Assembly (NCBI GenBank): GCA_017462505.1
Contig: JAFTQY010000037.1
Span: 1-5,384 of the forward strand
DNA: 5,384 nucleotides
Reading direction: 5' to 3'
Source of the DNA: Clostridia bacterium
GTDB taxonomy: Bacteria > Bacillota_A > Clostridia > Christensenellales > Borkfalkiaceae
Shown here: positions 1-5,384 of the stretch, one piece after another
How the letters are laid out: the number at the start of each line of letters is the position of its first letter
How positions within the stretch are numbered: position 1 is the stretch's first letter
Translations under genes and position numbers: made by a program
The notes under the pieces: model-generated
Told to the model about the DNA's origin: nothing
Seen by the model: the letters and a program-made list of their open reading frames with translations, nothing else
Database searches by the model: none

Positions 1-426
1 GTAAACGGCGAGATCGTAGAAAAATTTTCGTCCTTTGTGGCGTGTCCCGAGCGGTTGTCCAAGGAGATTATCAATTTTACGGGGATCGAGGACGCGGACC
101 TTGTCGGCGCGCCCGAATACGAGCAGGTGCTTGCCGATTTTTACAAATTCACCGACGGTGCGATCTTGGTGGGGCATAACGTGACGTTCGACTACCGTTT
201 CGTATCCTATTACGGGGAGCAATGCGGGTATATCTTTGATAAAAAGCAATACGATACCCTACACTTGGCGCAAGAGGTCTTGCGCGGACGGTTGGCGAAT
301 TATAAGCTGAATACGGTCGCCGATCATTACGGGTTTACCTTTAATCACCACCGCGCATTCGACGACGCGTGCGTGACGGCAAAGGTGTTTATCGAGCTGG
401 TAAAAGCGAAAGGAAAACTGGACTAA
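1..426 (+). CDS. DEDDh-type 3'-5' exonuclease (DnaQ / PolC exonuclease-like), 5' partial
   Basis: The reading frame is open from base 1 (it begins VNGEIVEKF) to the TAA at 424-426, so the start codon lies before the window. GTG at 37 is an internal valine, not the start. Counting that valine as residue 1, the ExoII motif HNVTFD is at residues 47-52 and the ExoIII motif HRAFDD at 105-110, with H105 and D110 as the catalytic pair. The segments INFTGI, YDTLHLAQ and YKLNTVADHYG are also typical. The ExoI DxE motif would lie upstream and cannot be checked. Family members remove 3'-terminal nucleotides using two metal ions, for proofreading, repair or RNA trimming. The protein ends directly after the exonuclease fold, so this is not the C-terminus of PolC, where a polymerase core follows. 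It may be a small stand-alone enzyme or the C-terminal domain of something larger. Family call is sure; the role is not. Confidence 0.9.
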   Translation, partial: VNGEIVEKFSSFVACPERLSKEIINFTGIEDADLVGAPEYEQVLADFYKFTDGAILVGHNVTFDYRFVSYYGEQCGYIFDKKQYDTLHLAQEVLRGRLANYKLNTVADHYGFTFNHHRAFDDACVTAKVFIELVKAKGKLD

Positions 427-455
427 AAATAGAATTTGACGGGGGACGTATCGCG

Positions 456-1577
456 ATGAACGGACAAAAAACGAAAGAATACATTGAAAAACTGTGCAGG
501 GAAAAGGGGTTGCCTTATTTGGACGTGCGCCTGTATAAAGGGTACGAAGAATTGTTTTCCTACGGAGTAGCAAACGGTAATCAACCGACGGGCAAGGAAC
601 GGCTGTATCTGTTTTCCGCAACCAAGCCGATGACGGTGGTTTGCGCGATGCGCCTGATCGAAGAGGGAAGGCTGGCTTTGGACGATTTGGTGGAAAGCTA
701 TCTTCCTGCGTATAAGGACGCTTTTTTGACGGACGAAAAGGGGAACGCCGTGCCTACGAAAAATAAGATGACGGTGCGCCATCTTTTGACTATGTCCGGG
801 GGGCTTTCGTACGACGTACAGACAAAACCCGTGCAAGAGCTTATGCAAAAAACGGGTGGAAAACCTACCACCGAGGAGGGGGTGAACGCTTTTATAAAAA
901 CGCCCTTGTCCTTTGAACCCGGTCAGCGGTTTCAATACAGCCTTTGCCACGACGTTTTGGCGGCGGTGATCGAAAAGGCGAGCGGCAAACGTTTTTCTCA
1001 GTATATGGACGAGATTATTTTTCAGCCGCTCGGCATGGCGGATAGCGGGTTTCATACCGAAAGTAAAGGTATGTACGACATGTACGATTGCGATACCGAC
1101 GGGAATATATGGCAGATCGAGCCGTATAACCGCTTGATTTTAGGGGATAATTACGACAGCGGCGGCGCGGGCGTGATTTCAAACGTGGACGATTACGCGA
1201 AATTTGCGGTGGCGCTTGCCAACGGCGGCGCGGCGGAAAACGGCGCGCGCTTGTTACAGGAAAAGACCTTGGAGGAGATGCGTTCTACGGCGCATGCGGA
1301 TATGCAAGTGGAAAACGCCTTTACCTGCGTACAGGGCGGCGAATATGCGTACGGGTTGGGCGTTCGCGTTCGTATCAACGACACGCCTTGGGGCTTGAAA
1401 AAGGGCGAATACGGCTGGGACGGCGCGGCGGGAACGTATTTGATGATCGATCCGCACAAGAAAATTGCCGTTGTCGTCGGTATGCACCTGCTTTGTTGGC
1501 CGTATGTTTTCCGCGGCGAACAATTGAATATCGTACAATGTTTGTACGAAGATATGAAAGCGGAAAATCTGTGGTAA
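456..1577 (+). CDS. Serine hydrolase of the beta-lactamase family (class C / PF00144 fold)
   Basis: This 373-residue protein has the nucleophile motif SATK at residues 54-57 (S54 and K57 catalytic). The family segment TVRHLLTMSGGL is at 106-117 and FEPGQRFQYSLCHDVL at 153-168. A glycine-rich GGAGVISNVDDYAKF stretch and a C-terminal GWDGAAGTYLMIDP segment (about 320-333) replace the KTG/HxG motif. Y161 fits the YxN tyrosine, but the Asn position is Leu, as I recall for some esterase-like members. There is no signal peptide or membrane segment, so it should be cytoplasmic, which argues against a true beta-lactamase or secreted DD-peptidase. An esterase or amidase is more likely; the substrate is unknown. 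ATG 456 is preferred because GGGGGA (441-446) lies 9 bases upstream; the frame stays open back to an ATG at 369, but that would overlap the exonuclease by 58 bases. The 29-base gap to the upstream gene suggests co-transcription. Confidence 0.9.
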   Translation: MNGQKTKEYIEKLCREKGLPYLDVRLYKGYEELFSYGVANGNQPTGKERLYLFSATKPMTVVCAMRLIEEGRLALDDLVESYLPAYKDAFLTDEKGNAVPTKNKMTVRHLLTMSGGLSYDVQTKPVQELMQKTGGKPTTEEGVNAFIKTPLSFEPGQRFQYSLCHDVLAAVIEKASGKRFSQYMDEIIFQPLGMADSGFHTESKGMYDMYDCDTDGNIWQIEPYNRLILGDNYDSGGAGVISNVDDYAKFAVALANGGAAENGARLLQEKTLEEMRSTAHADMQVENAFTCVQGGEYAYGLGVRVRINDTPWGLKKGEYGWDGAAGTYLMIDPHKKIAVVVGMHLLCWPYVFRGEQLNIVQCLYEDMKAENLW

Positions 1578-1599
1578 AATCTGTGTTAAAATCTGCGAA
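1564..1599 (+). repeat. Three tandem copies of a 12-bp unit across the hydrolase stop codon
   Basis: Units are AAAATCTGTGGT (1564-1575), AAAATCTGTGTT (1576-1587) and AAAATCTGCGAA (1588-1599). The first two differ at one base and the third is more diverged. The TAA stop of the hydrolase (1575-1577) lies at the junction of copies 1 and 2, so copy 1 encodes the last residues (ENLW) and copies 2-3 are non-coding. It looks like local slippage duplication. No function is apparent. Confidence 0.7.
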
Positions 1600-1616
1600 A
1601 AAGTGGCGTGAAACGC

Positions 1617-1645
1617 TTGCAATTCGCATAAAATAATGGTATAAT
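1617..1645 (+). promoter_or_regulatory. Sigma-A promoter with extended -10, for the rimP-nusA-infB operon
   Basis: The -35 box TTGCAA (1617-1622) and a perfect -10 box TATAAT (1640-1645) are separated by 17 bases. TG at 1637-1638 one base before the -10 gives an extended -10 element. Transcription should start near A1652, giving a leader of about 67 bases before the rimP ATG. This is the only strong promoter I see in the window, and it separates the infB operon from the two upstream genes. Read-through from upstream is still possible, since no clear terminator precedes it. Confidence 0.85.
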
Positions 1646-1665
1646 AAGGATACTTAATAATGATT

Positions 1666-1704
1666 GTGTTATTGAGAGCGGCGCAAAACCGCTCTCAATA
1701 ATGC
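1666..1704 (+). promoter_or_regulatory. Perfect inverted repeat / leader hairpin upstream of rimP
   Basis: TTATTGAGAGCGG (1669-1681) and CCGCTCTCAATAA (1689-1701) are exact reverse complements around the 7-base loop CGCAAAA (1682-1688). In RNA the stem can extend by two G-U pairs and one G-C pair to 1666-1704. It lies about 14 bases after the predicted transcription start and ends 5 bases before the rimP Shine-Dalgarno sequence, which it leaves free. The downstream bases (TATTCAGGGG) contain no T-tract, so it is not an intrinsic terminator. Likely roles are mRNA stabilisation, an RNase processing site, or a binding site for a regulator of the operon; none is shown by sequence alone. Confidence 0.85.
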
Positions 1705-1709
1705 TATTC

Positions 1710-1714
1710 AGGGG
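1710..1714 (+). promoter_or_regulatory. Ribosome binding site that fixes the rimP start
   Basis: AGGGG lies 4 bases before ATG 1719. An in-frame ATG at 1701 would add six residues but has no Shine-Dalgarno sequence and sits in the 3' arm of the leader hairpin. The site therefore supports 1719 as the start. Confidence 0.75.
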
Positions 1715-1718
1715 TATT

Positions 1719-2189
1719 ATGAAAACGAAAACGATAGAAGAAATTCAAAACGCGTTGCAGCCGATCGCCGACGAACAGGGCGTTGAAATCGTCGAGGTGG
1801 AGTTTAAACAGGGCAAAGAGCCCGCGCTTACCGTGTATATCGATATCGACGGGGGCGTGGATTTAAACGTTTGCGAAAAGTTCCACCGCGCGATCGATCC
1901 CGTGCTCGACGAAGTCGATCCTACGTTCGGCGCGCCGTACACCCTCAACGTGTCCAGCCCCGGCTTGGACAGACCGCTCAAAACCGACCGCGACTTTGCA
2001 AAGTGTATCGGGCAAAAGGTGGAAATAAAGCTGTTTGCGCCGCTCAAAGGCAAGAAGTTTTTCGAGCTGACGTTGAAAGGACACGACGAAACGTGCGTGT
2101 ATTTGGAAGATAAGGGCGAGGAAATAAAGATCGAAAAGGCGAAGATTGCAAAGATCTGCCGCGCGATCGATCTGGACGGGTTGCTTTGA
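1719..2189 (+). CDS. rimP: Ribosome maturation factor RimP
   Basis: This 156-residue protein has the usual length of the family (YlxS/YhbC, now RimP), which binds the immature 30S subunit and is needed for late assembly, notably around protein S12. The N-terminal domain starts with KTIEEIQNALQPIADEQGVE and continues through a beta-rich VEVEF..LTVYIDIDGG segment (about 25-46). The hallmark is YTLNVSSPGLDRPL at residues 74-87, nearly the consensus, followed by the C-terminal SH3-like domain (about 92-156). The start is set by AGGGG at 1710-1714. It is the first gene after the promoter at 1617-1645 and lies 75 bases upstream of nusA, the usual order in both Gram-positive and Gram-negative bacteria. 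It appears intact. Confidence 0.97.
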   Translation: MKTKTIEEIQNALQPIADEQGVEIVEVEFKQGKEPALTVYIDIDGGVDLNVCEKFHRAIDPVLDEVDPTFGAPYTLNVSSPGLDRPLKTDRDFAKCIGQKVEIKLFAPLKGKKFFELTLKGHDETCVYLEDKGEEIKIEKAKIAKICRAIDLDGLL

Positions 2190-2207
2190 TTTTGCAGCTT
2201 GGTGCAC

Positions 2208-2264
2208 AATAAAAAGAAAAAACAAACCAAAAATTTACGAAAATTCAATTAGGAGATTGAAACC
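2208..2264 (+). promoter_or_regulatory. A-rich translation initiation region of nusA
   Basis: The rimP-nusA gap ends in an A-rich, almost G-free tract (about 2208-2249). It is followed by the Shine-Dalgarno AGGAG at 2251-2255, 9 bases before ATG 2265. The base composition differs sharply from the GC-balanced genes on both sides. An unstructured A-rich leader typically favours ribosome access, so strong nusA translation is a reasonable inference. No hairpin or convincing promoter is seen in the gap. Confidence 0.55.
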
Positions 2265-3371
2265 ATGGAAAACAAAGAGTTTTTTGCTGCGCTTACCGAT
2301 TTGGTAAGAGAAAAGGGTATCAGCGAAGAGGCGTTCATCACGACGCTTGAAAACGCGCTTGCGTCCGCGTACAAAAAGCAGTTTGACGGCGGTGCGGAGA
2401 TCGCCGTTGCGCTGGACGCGGAAAACGGAACGATCGAGTTCCGCGCGACCCGTTACGTAGTGGAAGAGGTACAGGACAAGGATAAGGAAATTTCTTTGGA
2501 AGAGGCGCAGGAGCTTGACCCTACCCATCAGGTGGGCGATACCATCGTCAACGTGTTCGTGCCCAAAGATTTCGGCCGTATTGCGGCGCAGACGGCAAAA
2601 CAGGTCATCTTGCAGAAATTGCACGAGGCGGAGCGCGACAACACGTTCTCTGAATTTTCGGATAAAGAGGGCGAGCTGATGGAAGGTGTTATCCGCAAGA
2701 TCGACGAGCGCAACATCTACGTAGAGCTGGGCGACAAGAAGATCGAAGGGGTAATGCCCCCGCTCGATCGCGTTCCCACCGAAAAGTATGCGGTTGGCGA
2801 TCGCTTGAAGGTGTTTGTAAAACGCGTAAAGAACAACGGGAAAAATTCGCAGATCGTGGTATCGCGCAGCGCGCCCGGTTTGGTAAAAAAGCTCTTTGAA
2901 GAGCAAGTGCCCGAAATTGCGCAGGGTATCGTGGAGATTAAAGAAATTGCGCGTGAGGCGGGCCGCCGTACGAAGATGGCGATTCTTTCCAACGACGCGA
3001 GAGTGGACGCTGTCGGCGCGTGCGTAGGTAATCGCGGCGCGCGTGTAAACGCGGTCGTAGAAGAGCTTGGCGACGAAAAGATCGATATTATTTTGTGGAA
3101 CGAAGACCCCTTGGCGTTCATCTATAAGGCGTTGTCGCCCGCAACGGTATTGTCCGTAACGGCGCGCGGCGAAAAGAGCGCGATGGCGATCGTGCCCGAC
3201 GACAAGCTTTCGCTGGCGATCGGCAGAGATGGTCAAAACGCAAGATTAGCGGCGCGTTTGACGGGTTGGAAGATCGACGTGAAGAGCGAATCCTCGCCCG
3301 AGGCGGCGGAGGTTCTTGCGCAGATCGCGGCAGAAGAGGCGGAAGAAGTAGAAGAGAGCGTAGAAGAATAA
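2265..3371 (+). CDS. nusA: Transcription termination/antitermination factor NusA
   Basis: The 368-residue protein binds RNA polymerase and nascent RNA, modulating pausing, intrinsic termination and rRNA antitermination. Domains in order: the N-terminal RNAP-binding domain (about 1-125, with QTAKQVILQKLHEAERD at 109-125), S1 (about 134-200), KH1 (about 201-275, GNRG loop at 255-258) and KH2 (about 280-343, GRDG loop at 320-323). The stretch LSLAIGRDGQNARLAARLTG is family-typical. The consensus VDPVGACVG is VDAVGACVG here, a small deviation. After KH2 there is only an acidic tail (about 345-368, EEAEEVEESVEE end), without the acidic repeat domains of E. coli NusA, as in other Gram-positive NusA proteins. 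The start is supported by AGGAG at 2251-2255. It lies 21 bases upstream of the ylxR start. Confidence 0.98.
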   Translation: MENKEFFAALTDLVREKGISEEAFITTLENALASAYKKQFDGGAEIAVALDAENGTIEFRATRYVVEEVQDKDKEISLEEAQELDPTHQVGDTIVNVFVPKDFGRIAAQTAKQVILQKLHEAERDNTFSEFSDKEGELMEGVIRKIDERNIYVELGDKKIEGVMPPLDRVPTEKYAVGDRLKVFVKRVKNNGKNSQIVVSRSAPGLVKKLFEEQVPEIAQGIVEIKEIAREAGRRTKMAILSNDARVDAVGACVGNRGARVNAVVEELGDEKIDIILWNEDPLAFIYKALSPATVLSVTARGEKSAMAIVPDDKLSLAIGRDGQNARLAARLTGWKIDVKSESSPEAAEVLAQIAAEEAEEVEESVEE

Positions 3372-3392
3372 TCGCAAAAGGAGCATAAGAAT

Positions 3393-3656
3393 ATGCCCAA
3401 GACGAAAAAGATCCCTATGCGTATGTGTATCGCCTGTCGGGAAATGAAACCCAAGGCGGAAATGACGCGCGTGGTAAAGACGGCGGACGACGAGATCTAC
3501 CTTGACCCTACGGGCAAAGCCGCAGGGCGGGGGGCGTACGTTTGCAACAGCGCGGAGTGCTTGAAAAAGCTCAGCGGCAAAAAGCTGCTCAACAAGGCGT
3601 TTTCAGCAAACGTTTCCGAGGACGTGTACAAAGGGATCGGGGAGGAAACTCCGTGA
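3393..3656 (+). CDS. rnpM: YlxR/DUF448 family RNA-binding protein (RNase P modulator RnpM)
   Basis: The 87-residue protein carries the two signatures of the YlxR family: RMCIACREMKPK at residues 10-21 and DPTGKAAGRGAYVC at 38-51, with basic residues around them that fit RNA binding. Cysteines 12, 15, 51 and 56 form a CxxC...CxxxxC pattern that looks like a zinc knuckle; metal binding is inference only. In Bacillus subtilis the homologue has been reported to bind RNase P RNA and reduce its activity, and it was renamed RnpM; transfer of that role here is by homology. AAGGAG (3378-3383) lies 9 bases before the ATG. The gene lies between nusA and ylxQ as in most Bacillota, and its stop overlaps the next start. 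Confidence 0.94.
   Translation: MPKTKKIPMRMCIACREMKPKAEMTRVVKTADDEIYLDPTGKAAGRGAYVCNSAECLKKLSGKKLLNKAFSANVSEDVYKGIGEETP
3641..3645 (+). promoter_or_regulatory. Ribosome binding site that fixes the GTG start of ylxQ
   Basis: GGAGG lies 7 bases before GTG 3653, inside the last codons of ylxR. It selects this GTG over the upstream in-frame ATG at 3542, which lies deep inside ylxR and would add 37 residues unlike the family. Confidence 0.8.
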
Positions 3657-3982
3657 ACAATAAAATAGAAACCTATATCGGTTTTTGTATTCGCTCGCGC
3701 AAGATCATTTTCGGCGTGGAGATGATCGAGCGGCAGAAAAAAGGGGTGTATCTTTTGATCGCGGACGGCGCGATCGGGAAAAATTCCTTAAAACCGATGG
3801 TGAACGCGCAGGCGAAATTTTCCTGTCCGTTTTTGATGACGGACGAGGGCGCGCTGAGCGCGGCGGTGCACCGCCCTGCCGTAAAAGCGGTGGCTATTAC
3901 AGACCAAAACCTCGCCAAGGCAATACTTTCCGTTGCCGACAGCGAGCCCCAAATTAAATTCTATTCGGGAGGAAACAACTGA
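3653..3982 (+). CDS. ylxQ: YlxQ, L7Ae/L30e-family RNA-binding protein
   Basis: The 109-residue protein starts at GTG 3653, which overlaps the ylxR stop in a GTGA arrangement (TGA 3654-3656), suggesting translational coupling. It matches the YlxQ/L7Ae fold: [21 protein letters not shown] (about 5-25) is the equivalent of the 'GLA.RARKv..GeetV' helix, and [16 protein letters not shown] (32-47) holds the strand and Gly-Lys-Asn turn that contacts kink-turn RNA in the family. [13 protein letters not shown] near the C-terminus matches the conserved 'vaVtd.g.A..i' segment. L7Ae-type proteins bind kink-turns in rRNA, riboswitches or RNase P; the exact RNA partner of YlxQ is not settled. It lies 4 bases before the infB ATG, the normal neighbour. 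Confidence 0.93.
   Translation: MNNKIETYIGFCIRSRKIIFGVEMIERQKKGVYLLIADGAIGKNSLKPMVNAQAKFSCPFLMTDEGALSAAVHRPAVKAVAITDQNLAKAILSVADSEPQIKFYSGGNN
3967..3974 (+). promoter_or_regulatory. Distant ribosome binding site of infB
   Basis: GGGAGGAA lies in the last codons of ylxQ, but its GGAGG core (3968-3972) ends 14 bases before ATG 3987, longer than the usual 5-10. No other start codon lies in the infB frame between the site and 3987. The ylxQ stop (3980-3982) falls in the gap, so ribosomes finishing ylxQ would end next to the infB start. Coupling may compensate for the spacing. Confidence 0.6.
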
Positions 3983-3986
3983 ACCT

Positions 3987-5384
3987 ATGGCAAAGAAATA
4001 CGAAAATGTGGAAAAAATACTGGGACTTTTAGGCGACGAGCAGCTCGGCGGGCTGCAAAAGCGTCTTTCTTCCACAGAAAAGAGCCTTTCGGAGATCATT
4101 AAAAAGCTCTCCGTAATCGAAACGGAAAAGGCGGAACGCGACGCGGCGGAGGCGGCTGCAAGAGCAGAAGAAGAGGCTCGTATCGCGGCGGAAGCGGCTG
4201 CAAAGGCGGCGGAAGAGGCTGCAAAAGCGGCGCAGGCGGCAAAGGTAGAAGAACCTGCTCCCGAAGTGGAAAAACCGAAGAAAACGACCAAGAAAAAGGC
4301 GGCGGAAGTAAAGGAAGAAACGCCTGTGGAAGAAAAGGCGGCGGAAGAGCCCGTTACCGTTCCGCAGGAAACGGTTGCGCCTAAGGCGGAAGAGCCCGCA
4401 GAAGTAAAGGCGGAAGAAAAGGCAGAGGTGAAAGCAGAAAACCGCACGTTCGTGCCCAAAGCACCCGCCGCGCCCGCAGGTCCGCGCGCACCCAGATATT
4501 TCCGTAACGGCCAAGAACAGGGCGTGTACGTGGCGAAACCCGGCGTTGATATGGGCGCTACGACGACCTATCGCCCCCGTCCCGTAGGGGACAGACCGAC
4601 CCGTCCGCAGGGCGAAAAGCCCTTCGGTCAAAGACCCGCGCAGGCAGGCGCACGTCCCGCACGTCCCACGGGCAGCGCTCCGATCGCCGCGCCGATTATG
4701 CCCAGCAGAGAGAACAAATCGTTCTCCGCTCCCGCAAAGAAAAAGACCTTTGAAAAGACGTACACCGAAAAGAAACCCATGTCCAAGCGTTCGCTGATCA
4801 AGCAGCAGGGTATGACGGTGGAGGATTTCGACGAGGATAAGAGCGGTTACAGAAAGGTACGCGGTCCGAAAAAGGCAAAACAGAAAGAAATTCCTACGAT
4901 CAAGATCGAACACGCGGTCGTTACCACGAAGGATATTCCCTTGAAGGTGCTGTCTGAAAAGCTCGGCGTTTCGGCGGTGGAAATCACCAAACGTTTGTTC
5001 AAAGAGGGCATTATGAAGGGGATCAACGATTCGATCGATTACGAGAACGCGCTCATGATCGCGATGGATATGGGGATCGACCTTGAATACAAGCCCGAAA
5101 AGACGGCGGAAGAAGTGCTGATGGATACGGTGGTTGCGGAGGACGAAAGCAAGCTCGTGCCCCGCGCGCCCGTCGTTACCGTTATGGGTCACGTCGATCA
5201 CGGTAAGACTTCCTTGCTCGACAAGATCCGCGCGACGTCCGTCACCAGCGGCGAAGCAGGCGGCATTACGCAGAGTATCGGTGCGTACACGGTCACGGCG
5301 AAAGGCAAGCAGATCACCTTTATCGATACGCCCGGTCACGCGGCGTTCACGGCAATGCGTGCGCGCGGCGCGCAGGTAACGGAC
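3987..5384 (+). CDS. infB: Translation initiation factor IF2, 3' partial
   Basis: The frame is open from ATG 3987 to the window end (466 codons, no stop), so the rest of the GTPase domain and the C-terminal tRNA-binding domains are missing. IF2 is the GTPase that brings fMet-tRNA to the 30S subunit and promotes subunit joining. Residues 1-47 form a short leucine-rich helical start, followed by an Ala/Glu/Lys-rich segment (about 48-150) likely to be helical or coiled coil. Next is a Pro/Arg/Gly-rich linker (about 153-250), a basic region (about 250-305), the IF2_N helical domain (about 309-368), and the G domain. G1 is GHVDHGKT at 401-408, the switch I GGIT at 425-428 (T428), and G3 DTPGH at 447-451. 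The N-terminus does not resemble the usual IF2_N subdomain. Identity is certain from the G motifs and gene order. Confidence 0.97.
   Translation, partial: MAKKYENVEKILGLLGDEQLGGLQKRLSSTEKSLSEIIKKLSVIETEKAERDAAEAAARAEEEARIAAEAAAKAAEEAAKAAQAAKVEEPAPEVEKPKKTTKKKAAEVKEETPVEEKAAEEPVTVPQETVAPKAEEPAEVKAEEKAEVKAENRTFVPKAPAAPAGPRAPRYFRNGQEQGVYVAKPGVDMGATTTYRPRPVGDRPTRPQGEKPFGQRPAQAGARPARPTGSAPIAAPIMPSRENKSFSAPAKKKTFEKTYTEKKPMSKRSLIKQQGMTVEDFDEDKSGYRKVRGPKKAKQKEIPTIKIEHAVVTTKDIPLKVLSEKLGVSAVEITKRLFKEGIMKGINDSIDYENALMIAMDMGIDLEYKPEKTAEEVLMDTVVAEDESKLVPRAPVVTVMGHVDHGKTSLLDKIRATSVTSGEAGGITQSIGAYTVTAKGKQITFIDTPGHAAFTAMRARGAQVTD

Noticed and set aside
369..455. Longer hydrolase start at ATG 369
   Set aside because: It would overlap the exonuclease gene by 58 bases, has no good ribosome binding site, and adds residues not expected in the family. 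ATG 456 has GGGGGA 9 bases upstream.
1595..1627. Possible terminator hairpin after the hydrolase (GCGT-GAA-ACGC with outer GCGAA/TTCGC)
   Set aside because: The inner stem is only 4 bp, the outer pairs are separated by unmatched bases, there is no T-tract, and the region overlaps the -35 box of the operon promoter.
1669..1701. Leader hairpin as an intrinsic terminator on either strand
   Set aside because: No run of T follows the stem in either direction.
2181..2210. Possible promoter before nusA (TTGCTT, 18 bases, CACAAT)
   Set aside because: The -10 match is only 4 of 6, with a suboptimal spacer; too weak to call given the strong promoter before rimP.
2235..3236. 333-residue open frame on the - strand opposite nusA
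   Set aside because: It is a shadow of nusA, with Arg/Leu/Phe/His-rich composition and no recognisable domain.
4135..4437. GCGGAAGAG/GCGGCGGAA repeats as a tandem DNA repeat element
   Set aside because: They are imperfect and in codon register, explained by the Ala/Glu/Lys-rich protein segment of IF2 rather than a separate repeat.
3788..4459. 223-residue Ser/Ala/Phe-rich open frame on the - strand
   Set aside because: It is the complement of the Ala/Glu/Lys-rich part of infB and the end of ylxQ; the low complexity reflects the repeated GCG/GAA codons of the real gene.
4029..5339. 436-residue open frame on the - strand opposite infB
   Set aside because: It is antisense to IF2 with clear GTPase motifs; its product is Arg/Phe/Leu-rich and resembles no family. 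Codon bias of infB keeps the opposite frame free of stops.
1..5384. CRISPR arrays, tRNA or rRNA genes, insertion sequences, attachment sites
   Set aside because: None seen: no regularly spaced repeats, no tRNA-like cloverleaf, no transposase or integrase frame; nearly the whole window is housekeeping coding sequence.

Overview
The window carries the front half of the conserved rimP-nusA-rnpM(ylxR)-ylxQ-infB operon of a Gram-positive bacterium, preceded by two genes that do not belong to it. The gene order, the L7Ae-type YlxQ, the short NusA without the extra C-terminal repeats of Escherichia coli, strong purine-rich ribosome binding sites and a textbook sigma-A promoter all point to Bacillota, most likely an uncultured member of the Clostridia with roughly balanced GC content. 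The lineage is an inference; no rRNA or other taxonomic marker is present.

Positions 1-426 hold the 3' part of a gene encoding a DEDDh-type 3'-5' exonuclease (DnaQ/PolC-exonuclease-like); its start lies before the window. After 29 bases comes a cytoplasmic serine hydrolase of the beta-lactamase/PF00144 family (456-1577), probably co-transcribed with it. No intrinsic terminator is visible after it. The non-coding stretch 1578-1718 contains the end of a 12-bp tandem repeat that straddles the hydrolase stop codon, an excellent extended -10 promoter (1617-1645), and a perfect 13-bp inverted repeat that would form a strong hairpin in the mRNA leader just before the rimP ribosome binding site.

From 1719 to the end of the window the genes are tightly packed on the + strand: rimP (30S maturation), nusA (transcription elongation/termination/antitermination factor), rnpM/ylxR (small RNA-binding protein), ylxQ (L7Ae-family RNA-binding protein) and infB (translation initiation factor IF2, cut off inside the GTPase domain). 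Together they link RNA polymerase control, ribosome assembly and translation initiation.

I did not find an undescribed system. The parts most worth a second look are the rimP leader (hairpin, a tiny ORF lying almost wholly inside it, and a boxA-like core), the unusual N-terminus of IF2, the exonuclease sitting close to where polC is normally found, and the tandem repeat over the hydrolase stop codon.
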